NCBI RefSeq assembly: GCF_000714535.1
Contig: NZ_AUND01000012.1
Coordinates: 496,001 to 560,000, forward strand
DNA from: Thioclava pacifica DSM 10166
GTDB taxonomy: Bacteria; Pseudomonadota; Alphaproteobacteria; Rhodobacterales; Rhodobacteraceae
Direction of reading: 5' to 3'
Length of the DNA: 64,000 nt
The position numbers and the translations under genes were made by a program. Position 1 is the stretch's first letter; each line of letters opens with the position of its first letter. A model generated the notes under the pieces. That model was not told the origin of the DNA, made no database searches, and was given only the letters and a program-made list of their open reading frames with translations. Shown piece by piece: positions 25,623 to 34,592 of this stretch.

Positions 25623-25715
25623 CGTGCCTATCTTCTGCGCGGGGGCAAGGGGTGCCGCAAGGTATCCCGGCGCCGCGGCAACGTCCGGGGTGCGCACTGA
25701 GCAGAAAGGACGAAG

Positions 25716-26012
25716 ATGAAGAAGACACTGGTACTGGCCACCGTGGTGGCCCTCTCTTCCAGCGCGGTCTGGGCGGGTCATGCGAACCCTTGGGCGACCG
25801 AGGAAGATGATTTGCTAATGCAGTATCACGAGGAAAATCTCGCACAGTCGATCGACACGCCCGGCGAGGATGAGATGCTCGGCGTCATGGTGCGAGAGGC
25901 CCATGGCAAGCTCGACGGGCTTGCTGGCGGGTCGAATGGCGGCGCCGGCGATGGCTCGGGCGATGGCTCGGGTGGCGGCTCGAAAGGCGGCGGCAAGGGC
26001 GGCAATCGCTGA
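25716..26012 (+). CDS. Small Gly-rich secreted protein of unknown function
   Basis: 98 residues. Signal peptide 1-20 (MKKTLVLATVVALSSSAVWA), an acidic mid-region (ATEEDDLLMQYHEENLAQSIDTPGEDEMLGVMVREAHGKLDG) and a C-terminal low-complexity tail of Gly, Ser, Asp, then Gly and Lys. AAAGGA sits 6 bases before the start. The family is not one I can name. It is a lone transcription unit with its own strong terminator. Confidence 0.72.
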   Translation: MKKTLVLATVVALSSSAVWAGHANPWATEEDDLLMQYHEENLAQSIDTPGEDEMLGVMVREAHGKLDGLAGGSNGGAGDGSGDGSGGGSKGGGKGGNR

Positions 26013-26035
26013 ACTCTGAAAGCCAGAAAGAAATG

Positions 26036-26066
26036 ACCCCCGGAGCGTGTGGCCCCGGGGGTTTTT
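26036..26066 (+). terminator. Rho-independent terminator
   Basis: ACCCCCGG (26036-26043) pairs with CCGGGGGT (26055-26062), then TTTTT. It ends the small secreted protein gene and faces the convergent L,D-transpeptidase gene. Confidence 0.9.
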
Positions 26067-26087
26067 CATTGCAAGCTTTCGTGCGGG

Positions 26088-26693
26088 TCAGATCAGCAGA
26101 ACCTGCGTGCCGACCTTAGCCAGACCGAACAGCTCCTGGATATGTTCGTTGTAAAGGCCGATACAGCCGTTCGAGCTCTTGCGGCCGATCTTGCGCGTGT
26201 CGTGGGTGCCGTGGATGCGATAATATTTCCACGACAGGTAAAGCGCATGCGTGCCCAGCGGGTTGTCGGGGCCCGGCGGCACGTAGTCGGGCCATTCGGG
26301 ATTGCGCTTCTTCATCGACGGGGTCGGCGCCCAGCTCGGCCCCTCGACCTTGCGGATGACCTCGGTGCGCCCGCGTCGGGTCAGCTCTTCCGAGACCGGA
26401 ACGGAGGTCGGGTAGAGCCGGTAGATCGATTGATCCTCTGACCAGTAATGCAACGCGCGCGAGCCGGTATCGACGAGGATCGCCCCATTGCGCAGGCTCG
26501 AGAAGTAGGGCTGCCATTCGCGGTTCAGGAAGCCCGAGATGTTGCGGCGCTGGTTTGTGTAACCGTCCGTTTCATATTGCACGATGCCGGCATCGGGGGT
26601 CTGGGCGCGCGCAGGCAGAGCCAGCCCTGCGCCGAGGCAGGCTGCACCGCCAAGAAAGGTGCGGCGGTCGAAGGTGGTGCGTTTGATGGACAT
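26088..26693 (-). CDS. L,D-transpeptidase with Tat-type signal
   Basis: 201 residues from the ATG at 26693 (GGAG upstream). A twin-arginine leader (FDRRTFLGG at 8-16, hydrophobic to about 30) precedes a YkuD domain with the catalytic HGT (H161) and SSNGCIGL (C177). These enzymes make 3-3 cross-links in peptidoglycan or link proteins to it, in the periplasm. The usual Arg after GCI is Gly here. Its neighbours are a CAP lipoprotein and a second YkuD lipoprotein, suggesting a cell-wall group. Confidence 0.9.
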   Translation of the reverse strand: MSIKRTTFDRRTFLGGAACLGAGLALPARAQTPDAGIVQYETDGYTNQRRNISGFLNREWQPYFSSLRNGAILVDTGSRALHYWSEDQSIYRLYPTSVPVSEELTRRGRTEVIRKVEGPSWAPTPSMKKRNPEWPDYVPPGPDNPLGTHALYLSWKYYRIHGTHDTRKIGRKSSNGCIGLYNEHIQELFGLAKVGTQVLLI

Positions 26694-26860
26694 GTCGCGC
26701 TCCGAAAACACGGATTTACAATCGTCGTAAATATAGTGTGAGCGAGTGGCCCCTGCAAATCAAAGATCCCGCGGTGTGCTTGCGCCGCTACAGAGGGGTT
26801 TGCGCCTGCAGAAGCAAGCGTGTAAAGCAGTCGGATAGGTCAACAAAGGGCTGACAAAAG

Positions 26861-27376
26861 ATGTTGCGCGCCACCGCTTTCGTGTTTTCCGCCGTTCTTG
26901 CTCTGGCTGCCTGCCAGCCGACGAACCAGCAAGCACCGCTTGGCGCCGATGGGCTCCCGCTTCCCAAAGTCTACAATATTACCGCGCGCGAAGCTGCCGT
27001 GATCCCGCAACGCGTTCTGGAATCCGTCAACTCTCTGCGCTCCGTGCGCGGGCTCGCGCCGCTGACGTTGAACGCCGCGCTGACCACCGCCGCGCTGGCC
27101 CATTCTAAGGACATGGCGGCGCAGAACCGTCCCTGGCATTGGGGTTCCGACGGCTCCTCGCCGCGTGACCGCGTGGCGCGCGCCGGCTATCCGGGCACCT
27201 ATGAGGGCGAGAACCTCTCGGAGACCTACGAGACCGAGATGGAAACCCTCTCGAGCTGGATGTCGAACGAAGTGACGCGCGACGTGATCCTTGATCCGCG
27301 CGCGACCCAGATGGGCTTCAGCTGGTATCAGGAACCTTCGGGCAAGATCTGGTGGACGATGGTGACCGGCAGCTGA
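26861..27376 (+). CDS. CAP/SCP-domain lipoprotein (YkwD-like)
   Basis: 171 residues. The lipobox LAAC gives a lipidated Cys at 18. The mature part is a bacterial CAP domain: LESVNSLRSVRGLAPLTLNAALTTAALAHSKDMAAQN, then WHWGSDGSSPRDRVARAGY with the conserved His/Glu set, GENLSETY, and WWTMVTGS at the end. Bacterial CAP proteins are usually secreted or outer-membrane-anchored with unknown activity. It is divergent from the first L,D-transpeptidase and convergent with the second. A terminator follows 26 bp after the stop. Confidence 0.9.
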   Translation: MLRATAFVFSAVLALAACQPTNQQAPLGADGLPLPKVYNITAREAAVIPQRVLESVNSLRSVRGLAPLTLNAALTTAALAHSKDMAAQNRPWHWGSDGSSPRDRVARAGYPGTYEGENLSETYETEMETLSSWMSNEVTRDVILDPRATQMGFSWYQEPSGKIWWTMVTGS

Positions 27377-27402
27377 GCCTGCCCCATCCGATTTCCACGA
27401 AA

Positions 27403-27424
27403 AAGGGCCCCGCTTGGGGCCCTT
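27403..27424. terminator. Bidirectional terminator between convergent genes
   Basis: AAGGGCCCC (27403-27411) and GGGGCCCTT (27416-27424) form a 9-bp stem with loop GCTT between the CAP gene and the convergent L,D-transpeptidase gene. T runs are short on the plus side and AAAAA/TTTTT on the minus side. Confidence 0.8.
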
Positions 27425-27430
27425 CGCATG

Positions 27431-27931
27431 TCAGGGGAAGATGAAGATCGGGGTGCCGTCTTGCACCATCGCGTAGATCTCCCGGATCTCCTTGTCCTTC
27501 ACGGCGATGCAACCTGCCGTCCAGTCCTTGCCACGACCCTTGTTCTTGCCGTCGCGCCCGTGGATGAAGATGTCGCCGCCCGCTTTCTTGCCCTGCGATT
27601 GCGCAAAGGCGACCTGCTGCGGATTCGGATAGCTGATCCCGATCGAGAGGTAATAGGCCGAATTCGGGTTGCGGCGGTTGATGTAATAGAAGCCTTCGGG
27701 CGTCTTGCCGTCGCCTTCGAACTGCTTCGGCCCGATCGGATCGCCGCCGAGCCCGATCTTGTATTTCTTCAGAACCTCATCGCCATGCAGCAGATACATC
27801 ATCCGGTTGGCCTTGAAGACCTGGATCTGCGTAACGACGGGGCCGTCATAGGTGATGAATTTCCCTGAATCGCCGCAGGCGGCGAGGGTAGCTAGGGCGC
27901 ATCCGCCCAGGAGGAGGGTTCGACGGTTCAT
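27431..27931 (-). CDS. L,D-transpeptidase-family lipoprotein
   Basis: 166 residues from the ATG at 27931; a GTG five codons upstream is possible. The lipobox LAAC puts the lipid on C19, after a basic MNRRTLLLGG start. The YkuD catalytic residues are H124 (IFIHG) and C141 in DWTAGCIAV, the variant seen in ErfK-like or amidase-type YkuD proteins. It acts in the periplasm on peptidoglycan cross-links or on protein-peptidoglycan bonds. It lies convergent to the CAP gene. Confidence 0.9.
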   Translation of the reverse strand: MNRRTLLLGGCALATLAACGDSGKFITYDGPVVTQIQVFKANRMMYLLHGDEVLKKYKIGLGGDPIGPKQFEGDGKTPEGFYYINRRNPNSAYYLSIGISYPNPQQVAFAQSQGKKAGGDIFIHGRDGKNKGRGKDWTAGCIAVKDKEIREIYAMVQDGTPIFIFP

Positions 27932-27993
27932 GATAAGCCTGTTCACGGGTCACTGCTCTTTTGGCCCTTTTTACCCGATTTCAGGCGTGCCTT

Positions 27994-29223
27994 CTAGCGG
28001 GTGAAGAGCGCCGCAAGCTCGACATGCGCGGAAAAGCGAAACTGATCGACCACGAGCAATTTCTCGAGCGTGAAGCCCGCTTTGATCAGGGTCTCGGCGT
28101 CGCGCGCGAAGGTGACCGGGTTGCAGGAGACGTGGATCAGACGCGGCAGCGGTGAGGTGGCGATCTCCGCGATCTGGGCCTGCGCACCCGCGCGGGGCGG
28201 GTCGATCACCACGGCGTCGAACGTCGCCAGTTCATCGGGCAGAAGCGGCCTGCGGAAAAGATCGCGCGTCTCGCTCGTGATCCGGTGCAGGCCCTGCGCC
28301 TGCCGCCAGCCCTGATCGAGCGCGTCGATCATCGCCGCCGACCCTTCGACAGCATGAACCTCAGCCTGTTCGGCCAGTGGCAGCGCGAAGGTGCCACAGC
28401 CCGCGAAGAGATCGGCCACGCGCTGAGCCGAACCCACCGCAGCTTTGGCAAAGGCCACAAGCGCGGCCTCCCCATGATGGGTCGCTTGCAGGAAAGCGCC
28501 GGGCGGGGGCACGACCTGCGCCTTGCCGAAGCGCTGAATGGTCGGACGGCGGGCAGCGATGATTTCATCGTTCCAGCTGAGACGGGCGAGATCATGCTCA
28601 CGTGCAAGACCTGACAAAGTCTCGAATTGTGCTGGATCAGGGTCTTTTCCACCCGACGCGGCGATCTCCAGCCCCGCCTCCGACAGCGTCACGGCGAAGG
28701 CAATTTCGCCTTTGCGCGAGCCCGCCAGCGCCGTCGCCTCGTTCAGAAGCGGCACGACCGCGAGCAGTTCCGGACGCAGGATCAGGCAATGCGGGATCTC
28801 GACCACCGTATCGGAGGCGCGTGCGTGAAACCCGACAAGCGTGCCCTTTTTCGTGCGTCGCCCCGAAAAGGTCGCCCGACGACGCGAGTGCAGCGGTGAT
28901 GTCGAGATAGTCATCTCGGGCACGGACAGCCCGCGCGCGCTCAGTGCTTGGCGCACGACGTCCATCTTCCATTCGGCGGTGAAGCCTTCCGAGGCGTGCT
29001 GCATCACGCAGCCCCCGCACGACCGATAATGCGGGCAAGGCGCCTTCACGCGTTCGGACGAAGGGGTAACGACCTTCGGCTGGGCAATGCGCCCGTCCTC
29101 CACCTCTCCCTCGACCACTTCGCCGGGCAGAGCCATTGCTACATGCACGGTCCCCTCGGGGCCATGCGCCACGCCATCAGCGTGCAGGGACAGACGTTCT
29201 ATCTCGTAATTCATGCGATCCAT
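27994..29223 (-). CDS. RNA m5U methyltransferase family protein (RlmD/TrmA-like)
   Basis: 409 residues. Order of parts: a short TRAM domain (about 5-55), an iron-sulfur cysteine set C63-x5-C69-x2-C72 plus a fourth Cys near 146, and a SAM-binding domain (VADLFAGCGTFALPLA, VIDPPRAGA). The catalytic Cys is C367 in SCNPVTFARD. It methylates uridine at C5 in 23S rRNA or tRNA. Which site cannot be settled from sequence. The start could also be the Met at codon 4. Confidence 0.9.
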   Translation of the reverse strand: MDRMNYEIERLSLHADGVAHGPEGTVHVAMALPGEVVEGEVEDGRIAQPKVVTPSSERVKAPCPHYRSCGGCVMQHASEGFTAEWKMDVVRQALSARGLSVPEMTISTSPLHSRRRATFSGRRTKKGTLVGFHARASDTVVEIPHCLILRPELLAVVPLLNEATALAGSRKGEIAFAVTLSEAGLEIAASGGKDPDPAQFETLSGLAREHDLARLSWNDEIIAARRPTIQRFGKAQVVPPPGAFLQATHHGEAALVAFAKAAVGSAQRVADLFAGCGTFALPLAEQAEVHAVEGSAAMIDALDQGWRQAQGLHRITSETRDLFRRPLLPDELATFDAVVIDPPRAGAQAQIAEIATSPLPRLIHVSCNPVTFARDAETLIKAGFTLEKLLVVDQFRFSAHVELAALFTR

Positions 29224-29253
29224 CTACTCTCGTCGAACGCGCCCGAAAAGACC

Positions 29254-31080
29254 CTATTCTGCTGCATCCTCGGCCTCATCGCAGAGGAGAAAACCGCCAG
29301 ATTGGCGTGCCCAATACCGCGCATAGAGCCCGTTTGCCGTAAGCAGCTCCTCGTGGCTTCCCTGTTCCACGATCCGGCCCTCGTCCAGAACTACGATCCG
29401 GTCCATCTCGGCAATCGTGCTGAGCCGGTGCGCGATCGCCAGCACGGTCTTGCCCGCCATAACCCGGTGAAGCGCGCGCTGGATCTGTGCCTCGACCTCC
29501 GAGTCGAGCGCCGAGGTCGCCTCGTCCAGCACAAGAATCGGGGCATCCTTCAGGAAGGCCCGGGCCAGCGCGATCCGCTGCCGCTGTCCGCCCGACAGCT
29601 TCACGCCACGCTCGCCCAGCTTCGCCTCGTAGCCGCGATTGCCCTCGTGATCGACCAGCTCGCGAATGAACCCATCCGCCTCGGCCTGTTCGGCCGCTGC
29701 GATCAGCTCCGCCTCGCTGGCATCGGGGCGTCCATACAGGATGTTCTCGCGCGCCGAACGATTGAACATCGCAGTCTCCTGAGTGACCATCGCGATCTGC
29801 CGCCTCAGGCTCTCCTGGGTGACGCGGCGAATGTCTGTCCCGTCGATCAGGATGGCACCTTTTTCGGCGTCGTAGAGCCTTAAAAGAAGCGAAACGAGGG
29901 TCGATTTCCCGGCGCCTGACGCGCCAACGATACCGATCCGCTCACCCGCCTGGATCGTCAGGTCGATCCCCTCGACGCCGCCGCTTTGCCGCCCATAGGC
30001 GAAATCGACATGGTCGAAGCGGATTTCACCCGCCACGCGCCCCAGCTCGGTTGCGTCAGGTGCATCGGTCAGCCCGTAGCCGCGCGCGAGCGTCCGCATC
30101 CCGTCCTCGACCTCGCCGATATGGGTCCAGAGCCCCATCAGCGCGGTCGACACCCAACCCGACATCTGTGCCAGCCGGATCGCGATGGCCCCGGAGGCCG
30201 CGATATCGCCCGCGCTTGCCGCGCCTTGCGACCAGAGCAGGATTGCGCCGCCGACCAGCATCACCGGCAGCACGCCGGAATAGGCCATCTGCACCGTGCG
30301 ATAGGTGGCCGAGATGCGCCCGAAAGACACTGTTGCGGCCCGAAACCGTTCCATCGCGCCCAAGGCGGCGCGATCTTCATGTTCCGCATGGGCGAAGAGT
30401 TTGACCGTCTTGATATTGGTGATCGTGTCGACGACCTGCCCCGTCACCATCGCCCGTGCCGAGGCCCGGGCCTTGGAGTGACCGCGCACTTTCGGCAGGA
30501 AGGCCCGGATCAGAAAGCCCAGTCCGATCGCCCAGAGCACAAGCCCGAGCGCGCCCCAGCGGTCGATCCCGAGAAGGAGCAGGACAGAACCCAGCACCGA
30601 GGCCGCGGCGAAAAGCGCGGTATTGATCGTCTCGGCCACGGTATCGGTCACGGCGCGTGCGGTCTGCATCTGCTTCTGCGCGATGCGGCCTGCGAAATCG
30701 TTGTCGAAGAAGGTCACGTCCTGACCCATCGTCCAGCGATGCAGCCTCGAGAGGACCAGCGGCAGGATATTCGGAAGGATCAAGAGATTGGTGGTCGCCG
30801 AGGAGGCGGCGAAGGCCAGCGGGCGCAGGATCAGGTAGAAGCCGATGAAGAGCGCAAGCAGCCCCGCATTCTCGGCCAGCACCTGATCCGGGGCCGAGGC
30901 CAGCGCCGCGTCGATCACGCGCCCCAGAAGCCAGGCGGAAACGACCTCCATCGAGCCCGCCAGCACCGAGGCGAGGCCCGCCACCGTCATCACCTTGCCC
31001 GCGCCCGAGAGGCACCAGCGCAGGAATGCGCCCAGCGTATGCGGTGGGGGGCCAGAGGCTTTGGAGAAGGGGTCGATCAT
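29254..31080 (-). CDS. ABC transporter, fused permease and ATPase
   Basis: 608 residues, a half-transporter that works as a dimer. Six membrane segments lie in residues 30-310. The ATPase has Walker A GASGAGKST at 386-394, signature LSGGQRQRIALARA near 498, Walker B ILVLDEATSALD and the His switch AHRLST. This is the exporter type with lipid or drug substrates; the gene gives no clue to which. It lies 30 bp downstream of the RNA methyltransferase start and 39 bp from the CCA-adding enzyme. Confidence 0.95.
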   Translation of the reverse strand: MIDPFSKASGPPPHTLGAFLRWCLSGAGKVMTVAGLASVLAGSMEVVSAWLLGRVIDAALASAPDQVLAENAGLLALFIGFYLILRPLAFAASSATTNLLILPNILPLVLSRLHRWTMGQDVTFFDNDFAGRIAQKQMQTARAVTDTVAETINTALFAAASVLGSVLLLLGIDRWGALGLVLWAIGLGFLIRAFLPKVRGHSKARASARAMVTGQVVDTITNIKTVKLFAHAEHEDRAALGAMERFRAATVSFGRISATYRTVQMAYSGVLPVMLVGGAILLWSQGAASAGDIAASGAIAIRLAQMSGWVSTALMGLWTHIGEVEDGMRTLARGYGLTDAPDATELGRVAGEIRFDHVDFAYGRQSGGVEGIDLTIQAGERIGIVGASGAGKSTLVSLLLRLYDAEKGAILIDGTDIRRVTQESLRRQIAMVTQETAMFNRSARENILYGRPDASEAELIAAAEQAEADGFIRELVDHEGNRGYEAKLGERGVKLSGGQRQRIALARAFLKDAPILVLDEATSALDSEVEAQIQRALHRVMAGKTVLAIAHRLSTIAEMDRIVVLDEGRIVEQGSHEELLTANGLYARYWARQSGGFLLCDEAEDAAE

Positions 31081-31119
31081 CAGCGGCTCGCTTTCATCCC
31101 CAGCATATAGACCAGCGCC

Positions 31120-32253
31120 TCAGCCGAGCAACGCCTCGCGGCTCAACGTGAAGCCCGAAGCTATCCAGCGGGTTTCGAGCTCGCGCAGGCGATCGCCCAG
31201 TGCCTTCCCCTGATAGGCGGGCATCAGATCTGTGGCCGAGACGGGAAATTGCTGTTTTGCGCCGAAACAGACCCTGTTTTGCCAGTTCTCCGGCATCTCC
31301 TGACCCATGACGGCATGGCGCAAAAGGAGCGCATCAGCCCCGGTCTCGGCGCCGAAGCGATACCCCAAGACCTCAGGGGCATCGCCACTTGCCAGAGCTT
31401 CGCGCAATGTCTCGAGCCGCCGGGAATCCTTGTTCGACAGGCGCAGGCGCTCCGCAACGTTTTCGCCACCCAAGGCGGCGAGGCGGCGGATCGCGTCCGC
31501 GGGTCGGTCTTCGAGATGCACAAGCGGAGCGAGCGCCGTCGCATCGGCGCCGGGCAACACCGCTGTGAGAGCCCCGCTCTGCGCCATTGCCGCCACCGCG
31601 TGAGAGGGGTCGGGCGCGGCCAGCAGCTTGCGCATCTCAGCCCCCACGCGTTCGCGCGAAAGCGTCTCTATTCCAGCGATATTCGCGGCGCAGGCGGCGA
31701 GGCCGTCGCCATCGAGATCGCGGCCATACCAGGCGGTGAAACGGAAGAAGCGCAGGATCCGCAGGTAATCCTCACGGATACGCTCCTCGGCCTCGCCGAC
31801 AAAGCGGACATGGCGCGCGTCGAGATCGGCCAGCCCGGTGCCGAGCGGGTCGATGACCTCCCCATCGGCGCGGGCATAAAGCGCATTCATCGTGAAATCG
31901 CGGCGCGCGGCATCCTCGGCGATGTTATCCGAGAAGGCGACCGTCGCGTGGCGGCCATGCGTCTCTACATCGCGGCGAAAGGTGGTGATCTCATGCGGGT
32001 AATGCTCGGAGACGACGGTGATCGTGCCGTGGTCGATCCCGGTGGGCACGGGCTTCAGATCGGCTGCTTTCGCTAGCTCGATCACCCGTTCGGGCAGCGC
32101 ATCGGTAGCGATGTCGATATCATGGACAGGCTGGTCGATCGCGCCGTTGCGCACGCAGCCACCCACGAGATAGGCCTGATGCCCCCCCGTCTCGAGCATC
32201 GCCAGCACGCGTTGGGTATGCGTGGCCTCGATCCAGTCTCCGGTCAGTTTCAT
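31120..32253 (-). CDS. cca: CCA-adding tRNA nucleotidyltransferase
   Basis: 377 residues, class II poly(A) polymerase/CCA family. YLVGGCVRN near 29-37 and DIDIATDALPERV near 46-58 hold the catalytic Asp pair; RRDFTMNALYARADGEVIDP and the ERIREDYLRILRFFRFTAWYG segment follow as expected. It adds or repairs the 3' CCA end of tRNAs. The start overlaps the stop of the CoA pyrophosphatase gene (ATGA). The C-terminal part lacks an HD phosphohydrolase domain, as in other alphaproteobacterial enzymes. Here the one tRNA found already encodes CCA, so a repair role is likely. Confidence 0.95.
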   Translation of the reverse strand: MKLTGDWIEATHTQRVLAMLETGGHQAYLVGGCVRNGAIDQPVHDIDIATDALPERVIELAKAADLKPVPTGIDHGTITVVSEHYPHEITTFRRDVETHGRHATVAFSDNIAEDAARRDFTMNALYARADGEVIDPLGTGLADLDARHVRFVGEAEERIREDYLRILRFFRFTAWYGRDLDGDGLAACAANIAGIETLSRERVGAEMRKLLAAPDPSHAVAAMAQSGALTAVLPGADATALAPLVHLEDRPADAIRRLAALGGENVAERLRLSNKDSRRLETLREALASGDAPEVLGYRFGAETGADALLLRHAVMGQEMPENWQNRVCFGAKQQFPVSATDLMPAYQGKALGDRLRELETRWIASGFTLSREALLG

Positions 32254-32846
32254 TGCGCCATCCGGTCCGCCAATGCCCGCAATATACGCGCGGTGGCGCC
32301 CCAGATGTAATAGGGCCCGTAGGGGGCCACGAAATAGCTGCGCCGTGCGCCGCGCCAGCGTCGGGATTCGACGCGGAATTTCGTTGGATTCGAGACATGG
32401 GAGAGCGGCACAGTGAAGGCCTCTGCCACTTCGCCTGCCTCGGGGGTGATCTCGAACGGGGTGTGGATCCGGGCAAGGACCGGGGTCACGAGGAAAGAGG
32501 TCACCGTTTCATGCGGATCGAGCGTCCCGAGGATTTCGACATTGCCGCTGGGCAAGCCGATTTCTTCGCGCGCCTCGCGTAGCGCCGCGCCCACCGGGCC
32601 ATCGTCCTGAGGGTCCACCTTGCCGCCGGGAAAGGCGATCTGGCCGGGGTGGTGGCGTAGATGCGAGCTGCGCTTCGTCAGGTGCAGCCGGGGCTCGCCC
32701 TCGAAACAGTCGAAGGCGACCAGCACGCCAGCGGGGCGGAGAATGCGATCCGCTGGCAGGACAGTACCGGGGTTCAGGTCGTAGTCGGATGAAGGCCGCC
32801 CCGGTCTTGCCAAGGCGGCCAGAACCGGGGCGAGCGGATCACTCAT
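32250..32846 (-). CDS. Nudix hydrolase, CoA pyrophosphatase type
   Basis: 198 residues from the ATG at 32846. The UPF0035-like element LTKRSSHLRHHPGQIAFPGG precedes the Nudix box GGKVDPQDDGPVGAALREAREEIGL, a combination that marks CoA-diphosphatases (NudL). It splits CoA or oxidised CoA to 4'-phosphopantetheine and 3',5'-ADP. The gene overlaps hslO by 8 bp upstream and cca by 4 bp downstream, forming one operon. Confidence 0.93.
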   Translation of the reverse strand: MSDPLAPVLAALARPGRPSSDYDLNPGTVLPADRILRPAGVLVAFDCFEGEPRLHLTKRSSHLRHHPGQIAFPGGKVDPQDDGPVGAALREAREEIGLPSGNVEILGTLDPHETVTSFLVTPVLARIHTPFEITPEAGEVAEAFTVPLSHVSNPTKFRVESRRWRGARRSYFVAPYGPYYIWGATARILRALADRMAQ

Positions 32847-33855
32847 CCGATGCCTCGCGCGGTGTTCCATCCGGGTTTTTCTGGGCTTCGAAGCCGAGCG
32901 TCAGCGGATCGAACTCGTAATGCGCGCCGCAGAACTGGCAATCGGCGGTGACCCTGCCGTCATCGGTGGTCATGTGACCGATATCGCGCGCCGAGTAGAT
33001 CGAGAGCGACTGGCGCACGCGATCGGCCGAGCAGGTGCAGCCGAATTCAACCCGCTGCGGATCGAAGACACGCGGGGCTTCCTCGTGGAACAGACGCACC
33101 AACAGCTCTGTCGGCTGTACGGTCGGGCCGATCAGCTCCATGTCCTCGACCGTGTCGAGCAGGATATTGGCACGCGCCCAGTTCTCGCCCTCTTCGCCAT
33201 CGAGAATATCGTCAGCGGTCAGAAGGCCCATATCGCCCGAGCCGTCTTTCGCCGCGAAAGGAGAGGCGGGCGGCATGTGCTGGAGCATGACGCCACCGGC
33301 GCGCCAACTCTCGCCCTGACCGGGCAGGATCGACCGCCCGAAGGAGAGCGAGAAGCGGGTCGGCAACTGCTCGGACTGCGCGAAATAGGCCTCGGCGCAT
33401 GCGCGTAGTGACCCTTCGCTGAGCGGCGTGATGCCCTGATAGGGCGTGGTGCCCTTCCCTTGGTCGATCAGGATCGCGAAATAGCCCTTCCCGATCTGCT
33501 CGAACGGATCCGCCTTGGGATCGAGCCGCTCGGGGTCGAAGCTCGCCCAGGCGCGGATGCGCGCGGGTGCGCCCTCTTTCTCGGGGGCATAGTAATCGGT
33601 GGCGATAATGCGGATCGGACCGTTGCCGCGCACCTGAAGCGAGAGCTTCCAGCGCAGCTTGATCGTCTGGCCGATCAGCGCTGTCAGCAACGCGGCCTCG
33701 GCGACGAGCATCTCGACGGCGCGGGGGTATTCATGTTGCGACAGGACGTTGTCGAGCACGCCATCGAGGCGCGCGACGCGACCGCGGATATCCGAGCGGT
33801 CGAGCTGGAACGGCAGTACGGTGTCGTCCCATGCGATTTGGGATAGCTTGGACAT
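32839..33855 (-). CDS. hslO: Redox-regulated chaperone Hsp33
   Basis: 338 residues. The zinc-binding cysteine pairs are CTC near 275 and CQFC near 310, the redox switch of Hsp33: reduced it binds zinc, oxidised it forms disulfides and becomes an active holdase in the cytoplasm. The N-terminal domain (VEMLVAEAALLTALIGQTIKLRWKLSLQ and the YFAQSEQLPTRF segment) is typical. It leads the operon with the CoA pyrophosphatase and cca. The gap to the divergent Nudix gene is 98 bp. Confidence 0.95.
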   Translation of the reverse strand: MSKLSQIAWDDTVLPFQLDRSDIRGRVARLDGVLDNVLSQHEYPRAVEMLVAEAALLTALIGQTIKLRWKLSLQVRGNGPIRIIATDYYAPEKEGAPARIRAWASFDPERLDPKADPFEQIGKGYFAILIDQGKGTTPYQGITPLSEGSLRACAEAYFAQSEQLPTRFSLSFGRSILPGQGESWRAGGVMLQHMPPASPFAAKDGSGDMGLLTADDILDGEEGENWARANILLDTVEDMELIGPTVQPTELLVRLFHEEAPRVFDPQRVEFGCTCSADRVRQSLSIYSARDIGHMTTDDGRVTADCQFCGAHYEFDPLTLGFEAQKNPDGTPREASDE

Positions 33856-33953
33856 GGTGCTCCTGAGGGGCTCCTAGGGGGTTTTCGGGCAGCGCGGAGC
33901 CTGCCATACAGCCCCAATATAGGCGTCGCAACCACAGACCCAAGGGTGAGCCA

Positions 33954-34397
33954 ATGATCGCACGGTTCGGAGAGCGGGTGAAACAAGGCCAGAGCTACAC
34001 GCTGCGGCCCGGTGCCTATGCGGTGTTGATCCGCGACGGGCGCGTGCTGGTGACGTTCCAGGAAACGCCGGTGCCTGAGTTTCAGCTACCCGGTGGCGGC
34101 ATCGACCCCGGTGAGGGGCAGATCAACGCCCTGCATCGCGAGGTCTACGAGGAGACCGGCTGGTCGATCGGCAATTTGCGGCGGCTCGGGGCCTATCGAC
34201 GCTTCACCTACATGCCCGAATACGACCTCTGGGCGGAGAAACTCTGCTCGATCTGGATGGCGCGTCCGGTGCTCTGTCGAGGCGCGCCAAGCGAGCCCGG
34301 TCATAGTGCCTATTGGCTGGATCCGGGCGAAGCCATTGAACTTCTTGCCAATGACGGCGACCGGGCCTTCCTGATGCGCGTTTTGCAACAATTCTGA
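33954..34397 (+). CDS. Nudix hydrolase
   Basis: 147 residues. The Nudix box is GGGIDPGEGQINALHREVYEETGW (G-x5-E-x7-REV-x-EE-x-GW) near 48-71, with all metal ligands. The short tail (YWLDPGEAIELLANDGDRAFLMRVL) gives no substrate clue. Many Rhodobacteraceae carry it as a lone gene. It points away from hslO and is followed by the 195-bp, AT-rich upstream region of the adhesin gene. Confidence 0.9.
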   Translation: MIARFGERVKQGQSYTLRPGAYAVLIRDGRVLVTFQETPVPEFQLPGGGIDPGEGQINALHREVYEETGWSIGNLRRLGAYRRFTYMPEYDLWAEKLCSIWMARPVLCRGAPSEPGHSAYWLDPGEAIELLANDGDRAFLMRVLQQF

Positions 34398-34529
34398 GGC
34401 GTGCGGCGCAATCTGCGGTTGCGAAACGCTAAACCTATGCGATTGCACAACAATTTGTCACGCGGCGTAAACAAAACTCTAGCCGTAGTGCCGACTTATG
34501 TGTAATAAAACATCAATAATAAGTTAAGT

Positions 34530-34570
34530 TCACCTTTTGGTGAGCGGGACTGGACGTTCAATAAGTCCAG
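34530..34570 (+). other. Two stem-loops in the leader of the adhesin gene
   Basis: TCACC/GGTGA (34530-34543, loop TTTT) and CTGGAC/GTCCAG (34550-34570, loop of nine) lie 23-63 bp upstream of the adhesin start. The surrounding region is AT-rich (AATAAAACATCAATAATAAG near 34504-34523), as expected of a promoter and leader. Neither hairpin has a T run long enough for a terminator. Confidence 0.45.
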
Positions 34571-34592
34571 CCTAAGAGGCGGAGCGAGTATT

